Part shown: positions 1-6,876 of the stretch, piece by piece
How the letters are laid out: each line of letters opens with the position of its first letter
Numbering within the stretch: position 1 is the stretch's first letter
From: Alphaproteobacteria bacterium
Lineage (GTDB): Bacteria; Pseudomonadota; Alphaproteobacteria; Sphingomonadales; Sphingomonadaceae
DNA length: 21,383 nucleotides
Assembly (NCBI GenBank): GCA_018830415.1
Contig: JAHJSJ010000230.1
Span: forward strand, 1-21,383
Reading direction: 5' to 3'
Notes under the pieces: generated by a model
Database searches by the model: none
What the model was told of the DNA's origin: nothing
Seen by the model: only the letters and a program-made list of their open reading frames with translations
Translations under genes and position numbers: made by a program

Positions 1-528
1 AATCTGGACGCCCCCTTCGCTGTTTCCACTGGCCCGAGCAGCAATAACCGCCCCCACCATTGTCGTCATGATCTGGGCAGCCCGTTCGCGACGATGTTTT
101 TCATCACCTTCCAGTCGCTTGGCGATCCAATCGGTTATGCCTAGAAAGCCATCCATAAACACGGTTTGAGTTTCCTCACTGGCGCGCACCATCTCGCCAG
201 CAAAGGCGGCGGTCGGGCAACCCATGCCCGGTTGGGCGACATGCATTTCGCTCAAATATTGTTCCGTACATGTGATGAGCTGCTCCATCGGAGTCCCACG
301 CCAGCCGTTTCGCATTTCTTCTATGCTTGCAAAGGCTGCGGCAATGGCTTCGCGGACGAAGGCGTCTTTTGAGGCAAAGTGCCGATAGAAACCACCATGT
401 GTGAGACCTGCGGCCTGCATAAGATCAGCCACGCTCAACCCCTCAATTCCGCGTTCGCGCAATAGACGGGCACCAGCTGTCACGATCTCTTGGTGGTGTT
501 GCGCCATCGCTTCACGGGACATGCGCAT
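1..528 (-). CDS. TetR-family transcriptional repressor (3' end cut by window edge)
   Basis: The frame is open from an ATG at 528 down to base 1, giving 176 residues without a stop, so the C-terminus lies outside the window. The N-terminal third is a TetR DNA-binding domain: a helix with GARLLRERGIEGLSV, then the turn and recognition helix around ADLMQAAGLTHGGFYRHFASK (residues about 33-53), the hallmark of the family. The ligand domain contains GCPTAAFAGEMVRAS, typical of YxaF/LmrA-type TetR proteins. An alternative ATG lies two codons downstream; a GGAGG about ten bases upstream of 528 supports the chosen start. It is divergent from the membrane-protein/AhpD-like pair, and two matching palindromes lie between them, so it probably represses both itself and that pair. 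The ligand is unknown. Confidence 0.9.
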   Translation of the reverse strand, partial: MRMSREAMAQHHQEIVTAGARLLRERGIEGLSVADLMQAAGLTHGGFYRHFASKDAFVREAIAAAFASIEEMRNGWRGTPMEQLITCTEQYLSEMHVAQPGMGCPTAAFAGEMVRASEETQTVFMDGFLGITDWIAKRLEGDEKHRRERAAQIMTTMVGAVIAARASGNSEGGVQI

Positions 529-574
529 ATTCTCTCGGCCTCCGGTATCGCTCCACTCAAAGGAGCTTGACTCT

Positions 575-622
575 TTGGATGTTTAATATCATCCAATCAT
601 ATGGATTGCAATCATCATCCAA
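575..622. promoter_or_regulatory. Pair of 22-bp operator palindromes for the adjacent TetR
   Basis: Two quasi-palindromes of equal length are seen. The first, 575-596, has perfect 7-bp arms TTGGATG and CATCCAA around 8 bases. The second, 601-622, has arms ATGGATT and CATCCAA, with TGGAT/ATCCA matching. Their centres are 26 bp apart. They fill the gap between the TetR gene and the rightward genes, as expected for an autoregulated TetR repressor. That this TetR binds them is inferred from position. Confidence 0.75.
583..611 (-). promoter_or_regulatory. Putative promoter of the left TetR gene
   Basis: On the minus strand TTGCAA (611-606) is followed after 17 bases by TATTAA (588-583). Each hexamer matches 4 of 6 consensus positions, and spacing is ideal. 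Both operator palindromes overlap it, which fits autorepression. No equally good rightward promoter was found. Confidence 0.45.
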
Positions 623-633
623 AAGGACGCCCG

Positions 634-690
634 ATGGCTAGCTTTGAATTCGCTCGAACTTGCTCGCCTAACGAGGTGTTAGGGCGATGA
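634..690 (+). CDS. Possible 18-residue leader ORF upstream of the membrane protein
   Basis: A short frame, MASFEFARTCSPNEVLGR, starts at an ATG 6 bases after AAAAGGA (621-627), the best ribosome-binding site in this promoter region. Its TGA stop (688-690) overlaps the ATG of the next gene (687-689) as ATGA. The next gene has only a weak site of its own (AGGG close to its ATG), so the leader may deliver ribosomes to it by coupling. It could instead be chance, or the true N-terminus of the downstream gene separated by a frameshift. No function is recognised in the peptide. Confidence 0.4.
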   Translation: MASFEFARTCSPNEVLGR

Positions 691-1391
691 TCGCCGCCAG
701 TCAGGCGAGCCTTTCCGTTACGGCGGGTATCCCGGCGCTGGCCGCGATAATGGTTCTGTTCGTGATATGCCTCGTTGCGCGTGCAAACCCTTTGCGAGCC
801 GTCGTTGTCGGGATTGTAATCGCTTGCATCATGGCGCTGGAATTTGTCCTCGCAGGTTCGGGAATTCTAGCGGGGAGTACCGCGCCACCTCCGCCGCTTC
901 TGCTTATGATGGTGCCGCTCACGATCACGACCGTGACTTTTGCCCGCTCACAGCTGGCTGGTGCGATTGTCGACAACACGCCCTTTGCGCTGCTGATTGG
1001 CGCACAGGCGTTCCGCCTGCCGCTTGAGCTGTTGATGCACCAAGCTGCAGCTGACCGGATCATGCCACCGCAAATGACCTATACAGGAGTCAATTTCGAC
1101 ATTGTGACCGGCATCACCGCAGCCATCGTAGCACTCTTGCTCATGACTGGCCATGCACCGCGCTGGCTCCTGATTGGCTGGAGCCTGCTTGGTTCTCTAC
1201 TGCTTCTCGCTGTCGTCATCATTGCAGGCACTTCAATGCCCGCCATTCATGCCTTTGGTCCAACGAACCACAATGATTGGGTCAACCACATACCCTTTGT
1301 CTGGTTACCCGGCGTCCTCGTGCAGATTGCTCTTTTCCTGCATATTCTGACCTGGCGAAAGCTCGCGCGCACCGCAATCGAGAAAGTCTGA
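687..1391 (+). CDS. Hypothetical multi-pass membrane protein
   Basis: The protein has 234 residues and is dominated by hydrophobic segments at roughly 10-31, 36-58, 68-86, 138-156, 160-181 and 203-222, so about six or seven membrane spans in the inner membrane. A proline run (PPPP) precedes the third segment, and a polar stretch with HNDWVNH lies before the last one. I do not recognise the family and assign no transport or enzymatic role. Its stop overlaps the start of the AhpD-like gene as TGATG, so the two are translationally coupled and probably act together. The upstream operators suggest TetR control. The start is the first ATG of the frame and overlaps the stop of an 18-residue leader. 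Confidence 0.75.
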   Translation: MIAASQASLSVTAGIPALAAIMVLFVICLVARANPLRAVVVGIVIACIMALEFVLAGSGILAGSTAPPPPLLLMMVPLTITTVTFARSQLAGAIVDNTPFALLIGAQAFRLPLELLMHQAAADRIMPPQMTYTGVNFDIVTGITAAIVALLLMTGHAPRWLLIGWSLLGSLLLLAVVIIAGTSMPAIHAFGPTNHNDWVNHIPFVWLPGVLVQIALFLHILTWRKLARTAIEKV

Positions 1392-2428
1392 TGTCGTTCA
1401 TTCAGACCATGACGGGCGGTAGTGTTCGTTACCTCGAACCGGTCAAGCGCACGCAAGCGAAAGGCCTGCTGGCGCAGACCTATGAGGCGATCGAGCGGGA
1501 ATTTGCGCTTGTCCCACCGCTGACGATTCAATCGGCCTGTCCGGAAGTGCTGGCAGGCCTGTGGATCGCCTTCCGCGAGGTTTTTGTCGTCGATCCCGAT
1601 CACCGGACCGAGCGGGAAATCGTGTCGGCAGGTATCTCCCAGGTCAATGAATGCCCCTATTGTGTCGAAGTTCACAGTGCGATGCTCGATGCAACGGGCG
1701 ATCACGGGCTTGCCATGGCCATCAGGAGTGATGGACGCGAGGCCGATGAAAACGCCGTTCTGCAATGGGCCAAGGCGACGCTCACGCCCGGAGATGCGCG
1801 CCTTGCCAATCCCCCGTTTCCGCTGCGGCTTGCTCCGCAGATGCTCGGGACGGCACTCCTGTTCCACTATGTCAACCGCATGGTCAGTGTCTTTCTGGAC
1901 GAAAGTCCGTCCCCGATGCGCTTTACATCACGGATCGGCCGAAACCTGTTCGGGCGAGTGTTTGGCGGAACCTTGGGACGGAGGCTGGTTACGGTCCGGG
2001 CCGAGGCCGGGCGCTCACTTGGCTTGCTTGACCGCGCGCCCTTGCCTGACGCGTTCAACTGGGCGCGGCCGGACCCGATCATTGCCTCCGCGCTCGCCCG
2101 GTTCAACGCCGCTGTCGAGACGGCCGGCGGGCAATATTTGCCGATTGACGTTCGCTGCGCCGTTACCGAATTTCTAGATGACTGGCACGGCGAAACCATG
2201 CCCTTGTCCAATCACTGGATGGACAATGCTTTGTCCGGAATAGTCGTCGAATCAGACCGGATCGCCGCCAGACTGGCACTGCTGACAGCCGTCACACCTT
2301 ACCGGGTCGAACGCCGTCTGATCGAAGATTTCCAGGCTCACTTTCCCGGTGATGCGGCGATTGTCGCTGCGACCGCCTGGGCCAGTCTGGCTGCAACCAA
2401 ACGCATAGCGAGCTGGATTGCGCCTTGA
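1391..2428 (+). CDS. Carboxymuconolactone decarboxylase/AhpD-like protein, long form
   Basis: The 345-residue protein carries the AhpD-type redox centre ECPYCVEVHSAML: Cys88 and Cys91 in a CxxC, His95 three residues further on, and Glu76 twelve residues before the first cysteine, the same spacing as the proton-relay Glu of AhpD. AhpD-type proteins reduce peroxiredoxin adaptors or act as small thiol peroxidases; the true substrate here is unknown. It is about twice the length of a single-domain AhpD protein. The C-terminal half (about 150-345) is helical-looking and may be a second, degenerate copy of the fold, since it lacks a CxxC. The start was chosen at the ATG overlapping the upstream stop (TGATG); a longer frame reaching back to 1277 would lie inside the membrane-protein gene. 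Confidence 0.85.
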   Translation: MSFIQTMTGGSVRYLEPVKRTQAKGLLAQTYEAIEREFALVPPLTIQSACPEVLAGLWIAFREVFVVDPDHRTEREIVSAGISQVNECPYCVEVHSAMLDATGDHGLAMAIRSDGREADENAVLQWAKATLTPGDARLANPPFPLRLAPQMLGTALLFHYVNRMVSVFLDESPSPMRFTSRIGRNLFGRVFGGTLGRRLVTVRAEAGRSLGLLDRAPLPDAFNWARPDPIIASALARFNAAVETAGGQYLPIDVRCAVTEFLDDWHGETMPLSNHWMDNALSGIVVESDRIAARLALLTAVTPYRVERRLIEDFQAHFPGDAAIVAATAWASLAATKRIASWIAP

Positions 2429-2611
2429 GTTTGCGAGGACACACGTGCCGAGGTGCCAAGCCAACCAAGATGAAAAAGCCTTGATCGAAGCGTCTCCGAT
2501 CCTCTTCAAGCTGACGTTTGCGTCGTCGTTGCAGACACTGGCCTCACGCGTGTTCTCCGCCAACGATCAACGGGGCGACAACGGTCCCTGACAGGGAAGG
2601 TGCTCAGGCTC

Positions 2612-3205
2612 CTACTGGGCTTCAGATTTGCGCGCCCGATAGTTCGCAACCTTGTCGCGATTGCCACAGATCGACATGGTACACCAACGCCGCCGGTTGT
2701 TCTTGCCGCGATCATAGAACACCATCGCACAGGTTGGCCCGTCGCAGGTTTTGAGCCGATCAGGTTCGTGGTCATCGAGGAAATTGGCAAGGTCGCTAGC
2801 CAGCCGGGTCGCAACTTCAGGCCCGTCTATCTGATCGCAAAAATCTAACTCCGCCGCGCCGTTGGCAAGCCGAAGGCGCTCTCGGATTGTCCGATTATTG
2901 AGTAGCTCGTTGAGTTGGCCGATCTGATCGGCGCTCAGAGTATCCCCGGCGGTCAGTGTGGCGAATACCGCGCGCGCCAGACCACGCAGGCGAATCGCTG
3001 CTTCACGTTCGAAGTCCAATTTCCGCGACTCGACCGCGAATCCCGCGGCCTCGCTCCATCGCGCAAAGTTCGCATCATCCGCCAAAAAGTCGAACGCATT
3101 GCCATCAAGAGAGAAGCTGCTGTTGGCCAGATCAAGCCACGGCGCGCCGCCCAGAAAAGGCATTCCATCTCTGAAATCCTGCTGCTTTTCAATGTCTGTC
3201 GGCAC
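2612..3205 (-). CDS. CGNR zinc-finger transcriptional regulator with ABATE-type N-terminal domain
   Basis: The 197-residue protein ends in a CGNR zinc finger: Cys154, Cys159, Cys175 and Cys180 with CGNR at 180-183, followed by basic NYRARK. The N-terminal part (about 16-130) fits the ABATE stress-sensing domain that usually accompanies it, including the GxxxLDLANS motif near residue 25. The start is a GTG preceded at good distance by AAGGAA. It is divergent from the hydrolase/azoreductase pair, with a perfect palindrome in between. By family it is a DNA-binding regulator responding to a small molecule; repression of the neighbouring pair and of itself is inferred. Confidence 0.88.
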   Translation of the reverse strand: MPTDIEKQQDFRDGMPFLGGAPWLDLANSSFSLDGNAFDFLADDANFARWSEAAGFAVESRKLDFEREAAIRLRGLARAVFATLTAGDTLSADQIGQLNELLNNRTIRERLRLANGAAELDFCDQIDGPEVATRLASDLANFLDDHEPDRLKTCDGPTCAMVFYDRGKNNRRRWCTMSICGNRDKVANYRARKSEAQ

Positions 3206-3253
3206 GTCAATTTCCTTGAGAATGAAGAATATCTGTAACTGATAAAAATGCGA

Positions 3254-3279
3254 TTGACAAGTGTCTGAGGTTCAGACAC
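3254..3279. promoter_or_regulatory. Operator palindrome beside a -35 box, hydrolase/CGNR intergenic region
   Basis: GTGTCTGA (3261-3268) and TCAGACAC (3272-3279) are perfect 8-bp arms around GGT. A consensus TTGACA lies at 3254-3259 immediately to the left on the plus strand. A perfect TATAAT reads on the minus strand at 3286-3281, immediately to the right. No well-spaced partner hexamer was found for either, so exact promoters are uncertain, but a protein on this site would block transcription in both directions. The likely binder is the CGNR regulator. Confidence 0.65.
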
Positions 3280-3317
3280 CATTATAAGCTCATATTAACG
3301 GTTACAGAAGGTGCCTC

Positions 3318-4307
3318 ATGATCCTACCCCGTCGCTCTCTCCTCATGCTCTCGGTCACAGCATCCGCGTTGGCTGCATCGTTCGTCATTTCACCCAGTTC
3401 GGCCATCGCTGCCCCGACTCACGCAAAGGAAAAAATCGCAATGAACTCTCATCCTGTCGCCCATCGCTATGCCACGGTAAACAGCCACAAGATCTTCTAC
3501 CGCGAAGCGGGCAATCCGGCGCTGCCGACGATCATCTTGTTGCACGGCTTTCCGTCGAGCTCGTTCATGTACCGCGATCTGATCCCGGCTCTGGCCGACA
3601 AGTTCCACGTCATTGCGCCGGATTACATCGGCTTTGGCCAGTCCGACGCGCCGCCTGCTAGCGAATTTGCCTATACCTTTGACAGTCTGACCGACCATGT
3701 GACCGGTTTGATCGACCAGCTCGGCCTCAAATCCTATGTCCTCTATATGCAGGATTACGGCGGCCCGGTTGGCTTGCGCATCTTCACCCAGCGCCCCGAC
3801 GCTGTGAAGGGCCTCATCGTCCAGAACGCCAATGCCTATCTCGAGGGCGTTGGCGATATGCCCAAAGCCATTTTCCTGCCGCTGTGGGAGAAGCGCGGGC
3901 CAGAGACTGAAGCGGCTGCGCTCAGCTTCCTCGCCGCCGGGACCACCCAGTTCCAATATATGGTGGGCGCAAAGAACCCAGAGGCGATCAGCCCTGATAA
4001 CTGGACCTACGACCAGGCGCTGCTCGATCGGCCGGGCACTGATGCGTATCAGCTCGACCTGCTTGAAAATTACAAGACCAACGTCGGTCTCTACGACAGC
4101 TGGCATGCTGCTTTCCGCGAGCACAAGCCCAAAACCCTGATCATCTGGGGCAAGAACGATCCGTTATTCATTCCCGCCGGTGCCGAGGCCTTCAAGCGTG
4201 ATTTGCCGCAAGCGAAGCTGGTCTGGCTCGATGCCGGCCACTTTGTGCTCGACGAAAACACCCCCCAGGTTGCCACCGAAATCAAGGCGATGTTCGCAGC
4301 AAAGTGA
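3318..4307 (+). CDS. Exported alpha/beta hydrolase, haloalkane dehalogenase/epoxide hydrolase-like
   Basis: The 329-residue alpha/beta hydrolase has the oxyanion segment LLHGFPSSS (75-83), nucleophile elbow MQDYGGPVG with Asp146 as nucleophile, acidic Asp281 in GKNDPLF, and base His308 in DAGHF. An aspartate nucleophile marks the haloalkane dehalogenase/epoxide hydrolase branch rather than serine esterases. The residue after it is Tyr where classical dehalogenases have a halide-binding Trp, so dehalogenation is not assured. The N-terminus has a Tat-like signal with RRSLLML and a cleavable region ending near SSAIAA (about 26-32), so it is probably periplasmic. AGAAGG lies 6 bases before the ATG. 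Its stop is 44 bases before the azoreductase start; the two form an operon opposite the CGNR regulator. An internal Met42 would give a cytoplasmic form. Confidence 0.88.
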   Translation: MILPRRSLLMLSVTASALAASFVISPSSAIAAPTHAKEKIAMNSHPVAHRYATVNSHKIFYREAGNPALPTIILLHGFPSSSFMYRDLIPALADKFHVIAPDYIGFGQSDAPPASEFAYTFDSLTDHVTGLIDQLGLKSYVLYMQDYGGPVGLRIFTQRPDAVKGLIVQNANAYLEGVGDMPKAIFLPLWEKRGPETEAAALSFLAAGTTQFQYMVGAKNPEAISPDNWTYDQALLDRPGTDAYQLDLLENYKTNVGLYDSWHAAFREHKPKTLIIWGKNDPLFIPAGAEAFKRDLPQAKLVWLDAGHFVLDENTPQVATEIKAMFAAK

Positions 4308-4351
4308 CCGATCCGATGAAATTCCCCAACCCGTTCAGAAGGAAGAACCCT

Positions 4352-4972
4352 ATGACCAAAGTGCTCTATATCAAAGCCTCGCCGCGCGGCGCCGAATCCA
4401 AATCCGCTGCCGTGGCCGATGCCTGGCTTAAAGCCTTCACCGCCAAAAACCCCGATGCCGAGATCGACCTGCTTGATCTGGCGATGGAAAAGCTGCCTGA
4501 GTTCGATGGTAACAAGGCCGCCGCCAAGATGGCGATCATCACCGGTCAGGATCATGACGGCGCGCAGAAAACCGCGTGGGACGAGATTACTGCGATTGCC
4601 GGACGCTTCGCCTCAGCCGACATCTACCTGATCGCCGTGCCGATGTGGAATGGCGGTATCCCCTATAAGCTCAAGCAGTTCATCGACATCATCCATCAGC
4701 CAGGCCTGACCTTTGGCCTCGATCCTGAGAAGGGCTATTCTGGCCTATTGACCGGCAAAAAGGCCGTGCTGGTGCTGACCAGCGGTGCCTATGGCCCAGC
4801 GATGCCTTCGCCCGCCTTCGGCACCGACCACCACTCGACCTATCTCAAGGCCTGGCTCAATCAGGCCGGAGTAGAGGACATCGCCGAAGTGCGCTTTCAG
4901 CCCACACTACTGACCGCAGATCCCGATGGCGACTTCGCCTCAGCGCAAGCAGCCGCGCGAGCTGCTGCCTGA
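4352..4972 (+). CDS. azoR: FMN-dependent NADH-azoreductase (AzoR-type quinone reductase)
   Basis: The 206-residue flavodoxin-fold protein begins MTKVLYIKASPRG, the FMN-phosphate loop of AzoR enzymes, and carries PMWNGGIPYKLKQFID and TSGAYGPA, the other conserved FMN-binding segments. Family members reduce quinones and azo compounds with NAD(P)H by two-electron transfer in the cytoplasm, protecting against quinone and electrophile stress. Upstream in-frame starts exist at 4304 (GTG overlapping the previous stop) and 4316, but the ATG at 4352 has AGAAGGAAG about 7 bases upstream and gives the family's usual N-terminus. Cotranscribed with the exported hydrolase. Confidence 0.93.
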   Translation: MTKVLYIKASPRGAESKSAAVADAWLKAFTAKNPDAEIDLLDLAMEKLPEFDGNKAAAKMAIITGQDHDGAQKTAWDEITAIAGRFASADIYLIAVPMWNGGIPYKLKQFIDIIHQPGLTFGLDPEKGYSGLLTGKKAVLVLTSGAYGPAMPSPAFGTDHHSTYLKAWLNQAGVEDIAEVRFQPTLLTADPDGDFASAQAAARAAA

Positions 4973-4977
4973 GCCCC

Positions 4978-5018
4978 GGTGGCCGGAGCAGCCCGCCCCC
5001 CTCGCTGCTCCGGCCACC
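4978..5018. terminator. Perfect 15-bp hairpin after the azoreductase gene
   Basis: Arms GGTGGCCGGAGCAGC (4978-4992) and its exact reverse complement (5004-5018) enclose an 11-base loop, starting 6 bases after the azoR stop. There is no T-run on either side (AAATACG follows on the plus strand), so it is a stable 3'-end structure rather than a classical intrinsic terminator. It lies between convergent genes and could serve both. Confidence 0.7.
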
Positions 5019-5093
5019 AAATACGCACATTATTGCTCAGGCATGGTAAGCGCTCGGAATGGTCGATCCACGCAGTCTGCCTTGACTAAACCC

Positions 5094-5672
5094 TTAGCTC
5101 CCATTCACTAGCGCCAGCGCGGATGACCGCGCGGATGCCGCAATCTGATCAGCGGTGGCTGGATCGTCCACCGACCGCGCCAGCGTGACCGCTCCGGTCA
5201 GGATCGCGATGAGTGCCCATGCTTTGGCGCTGCGCTGCGCATCATCGCCCGTCAGACCCTGCGCGATCGCAGCAGCGAGCGATTTGACTTTGCTTTCAAA
5301 CAGCGCCTTTAGCGCAGGATCGGCGCGCTGGACATCGGGGGTCAGGCTTTGCAAGGCACAGCTTGCGCCCAGTTCGCAGGTGCGTTTCTCACCCAGATAG
5401 AAATCGACCAGCGCTTCGGCCCACGCCGCCCCATGCTGCTCCTGCATGCCGAGCACAGCTGCGCGCAACTCTTCAAGCCCGGCCAGCAGCGCTTCCTCAA
5501 AGGCTGCGTCCTTCGATTTGAAGTGACCATAGAAGGCCCCAGAAGTCACACCCGCTTCCTTCGCCAGCCCGTCGACGCCGATCCCGCCATAGCCGCGCCG
5601 CCGAAATCCGCGGCCAGCAGCTTCGATCAGGCGTGCGCGCGCTTCCAGTTTGTGGTCCGGTTGATATCGCAT
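5094..5672 (-). CDS. TetR-family transcriptional repressor
   Basis: The 192-residue protein has an N-terminal TetR HTH (about 12-58) with IEAAGRGFRRRGYGGIGV and LAKEAGVTSGAFYGHFKSK. The ligand domain contains ELGASCALQSLTPDVQRAD, a pattern shared by AcrR/NemR-like repressors with a cysteine that could sense electrophiles. ATG at 5672 is preferred because GGAG lies 5 bases upstream; the GTG two codons earlier (5678) would sit directly on that site. Divergent from the seven-gene stress cluster at 5815-9824, with three copies of one palindrome in the gap, so it probably represses that cluster and itself. Confidence 0.92.
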   Translation of the reverse strand: MRYQPDHKLEARARLIEAAGRGFRRRGYGGIGVDGLAKEAGVTSGAFYGHFKSKDAAFEEALLAGLEELRAAVLGMQEQHGAAWAEALVDFYLGEKRTCELGASCALQSLTPDVQRADPALKALFESKVKSLAAAIAQGLTGDDAQRSAKAWALIAILTGAVTLARSVDDPATADQIAASARSSALALVNGS

Positions 5673-5686
5673 TTTCACTCCATTGT

Positions 5687-5754
5687 ATCACGAACGTTAT
5701 TTTATGATTGACGAAATAACGATCGCTATCTAATAAATGAATAACGGTCGTTAT
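5687..5754. promoter_or_regulatory. Three copies of a 14-bp operator, ATAACGnnCGTTAT
   Basis: Copies lie at 5687-5700 (ATCACGAACGTTAT), 5716-5729 (ATAACGATCGCTAT) and 5741-5754 (ATAACGGTCGTTAT, perfect), with another half-site ATAACG at 5755-5760. Centres are 29 and 25 bp apart. The middle copy fills the spacer of the rightward promoter and the right copy lies at its expected start point; the left copy is placed to control the TetR gene. Binding by the TetR at 5094-5672 is inferred. Confidence 0.85.
5708..5736 (+). promoter_or_regulatory. Putative promoter of the tautomerase-to-glyoxalase cluster
   Basis: TTGACG (5708-5713) is followed after 17 bases by TAATAA (5731-5736). The -35 matches 5 of 6 consensus bases and the -10 is weak. 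The operator at 5716-5729 lies entirely within the spacer, a typical repression geometry. Confidence 0.55.
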
Positions 5755-5814
5755 ATAACGAGTCGCGGCGGGAGGCAACGCCGATCTTGCCTCACGAAAA
5801 CAAAGGAAACTCGA

Positions 5815-6231
5815 ATGCCCATCAGCATTACCCTGACCGAAGGTGTCATCCCGGCCGACAAGGTTGGCGACGCCGTTCAGCAAATCACCGACTCGTTCCT
5901 GCGCCACCATGGTCTGGGCGGCAATGCAGTGATGACGCCCAATGTCACCACGCATCTCAACGTCCTGCCCCAGGGTCATACTTTCGCAGGCGGCAAGCCG
6001 GTCGACGGGGCCTGGGTCGAAACCAAGACCCCGTCCTTCGCGCTCGCCGATCACGCGATCCAGACCGCCTTCTTCGGCGAAGCAACCCAGATCCTGCATG
6101 ACCTGTCGGGCGGTTCGCTGGCCAAGGACCGCATCTGGTCGAACGGCGTCCACGCGGTCGATGGCACCTGGAACATCGATGGTCGCGCGCTGACCAACGA
6201 AGAAATCGGCGCAGCTGTCGCTGCCGCTTGA
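5815..6231 (+). CDS. Tautomerase-like small protein with N-terminal proline
   Basis: The 138-residue protein starts Met-Pro-Ile-Ser-Ile; after Met removal this exposes Pro1, the catalytic base of the tautomerase (4-oxalocrotonate tautomerase/MIF) superfamily. The opening strand and helix (PISITLTEGVIPADKVGDAVQQITDSF) resemble the beta-alpha start of that fold. The C-terminal part, with VDGTWNIDGRALTNEEIGAAV, is not something I can assign. Such enzymes act on keto-enol or unsaturated acid substrates in the cytoplasm; the substrate here is unknown. AAAGGAA lies 7 bases before the ATG. First gene of the TetR-controlled cluster, which also contains a second Pro1 protein. The family call is moderate because only the N-terminus is diagnostic. 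Confidence 0.62.
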   Translation: MPISITLTEGVIPADKVGDAVQQITDSFLRHHGLGGNAVMTPNVTTHLNVLPQGHTFAGGKPVDGAWVETKTPSFALADHAIQTAFFGEATQILHDLSGGSLAKDRIWSNGVHAVDGTWNIDGRALTNEEIGAAVAAA

Positions 6232-6257
6232 GCCCCCCCCAAAGTAAGGATTGATCC

Positions 6258-6743
6258 ATGAAAACTAATCTCCCCATCCTGGCGGCAGTCGCGCTTAGCC
6301 TCGTTTCTGCAAATGCCGCCAGCGCGGCTGAGACCGGCAAGAGCTGCATGCCAATCGGCGGCGTCGCAATTCCGAACTTCTTCGGCGAAGGCGAAGGCAA
6401 ACCGATCATCATCTCCGCATCGCTGAGCGGCAGTGTGCAGAACGCGGCCGGCAAGATTTTAGCAACCCGCCAGACCCCGACCGGCCTTGAAATGGACATG
6501 GAGCACTATTTCGGGCGCGACGATGGCGGCGCGATCCAGACCAAGGACCTGGGCGTGCTGACGGCAGTTCCAGGCAAGCCGGGACGCTACATGCTGGAGA
6601 TCACCTACCACATCCAGCAGCCGATCTCGCGCGGGACGCTCAAGGGTTATGGCGGCACCTTCAACAGTTATGGGCTGGTCGATCTGCGCGATCCGAACGC
6701 CATGGTCGGGCTGGTCCGCTACACCGGCGAAATCTGCAAATAG
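6258..6743 (+). CDS. Small secreted protein, unknown function (beta-barrel-like)
   Basis: The 161-residue protein has a clear Sec signal peptide (basic MKTN, hydrophobic 5-19, cleavage likely after ASA near residue 23). The mature part is about 138 residues with many alternating beta-like stretches and glycines and just two cysteines, Cys30 and Cys160, near its ends, well placed for a disulfide that closes the fold. The pattern recalls lipocalin or allene-oxide-cyclase-like barrels, but I cannot confirm a family. TAAGGA lies 7 bases before the ATG; the gene is 26 bases after the tautomerase-like gene. It may bind a small hydrophobic compound in the periplasm, by analogy only. Confidence 0.7.
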   Translation: MKTNLPILAAVALSLVSANAASAAETGKSCMPIGGVAIPNFFGEGEGKPIIISASLSGSVQNAAGKILATRQTPTGLEMDMEHYFGRDDGGAIQTKDLGVLTAVPGKPGRYMLEITYHIQQPISRGTLKGYGGTFNSYGLVDLRDPNAMVGLVRYTGEICK

Positions 6744-6773
6744 GCAGGCCCAAGCCCCCCGTCGGGGCCTGCC
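6743..6773. terminator. 9-bp hairpin at the end of the secreted-protein gene
   Basis: GGCAGGCCC (6743-6751) and GGGCCTGCC (6765-6773) are perfect arms around 13 bases, beginning on the last base of the stop codon. There is no T-run. It may be an mRNA 3' stabiliser or attenuating structure inside the operon. Confidence 0.45.
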
Positions 6774-6807
6774 CGCTGCCCCTGCAATAGCCCGGCAGGC
6801 AGCAGCC

Positions 6808-6844
6808 GGAGCGGCGGGCCGGGTCGCCTTTGACCCGCCGCTCC
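6808..6844 (+). terminator. 11-bp hairpin before the DJ-1/PfpI gene
   Basis: GGAGCGGCGGG (6808-6818) and CCCGCCGCTCC (6834-6844) are perfect arms, with a possible inner alternative stem CGGGTC/GACCCG (6820-6825 with 6832-6837). It is followed by CCCCCTTTTC, a short T-run, so partial termination or processing inside the operon is plausible. Confidence 0.5.
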
Positions 6845-6876
6845 CCCCTTTTCAATTGCATCCCAAGGAGATGAAC

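Noticed and set aside
1247..1867. 206-codon antisense frame across the membrane-protein and AhpD-like genes
   Set aside because: It spans the junction of two well-supported plus-strand genes and shows no family features.
2429..2611. Possible small gene in the gap between the convergent AhpD-like and CGNR genes
   Set aside because: The short frames have no ribosome site and no coding character; only weak inverted segments are present.
3390..4124. Long antisense frame (244 codons) opposite the alpha/beta hydrolase
   Set aside because: It mirrors the codon structure of the real gene, has no recognisable domain or ribosome site, and the plus-strand protein has a full catalytic triad.
4304..4351. 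Upstream GTG start for the azoreductase
   Set aside because: It overlaps the previous stop and would add 16 residues before the conserved AzoR N-terminus; the ATG at 4352 has a good ribosome site.
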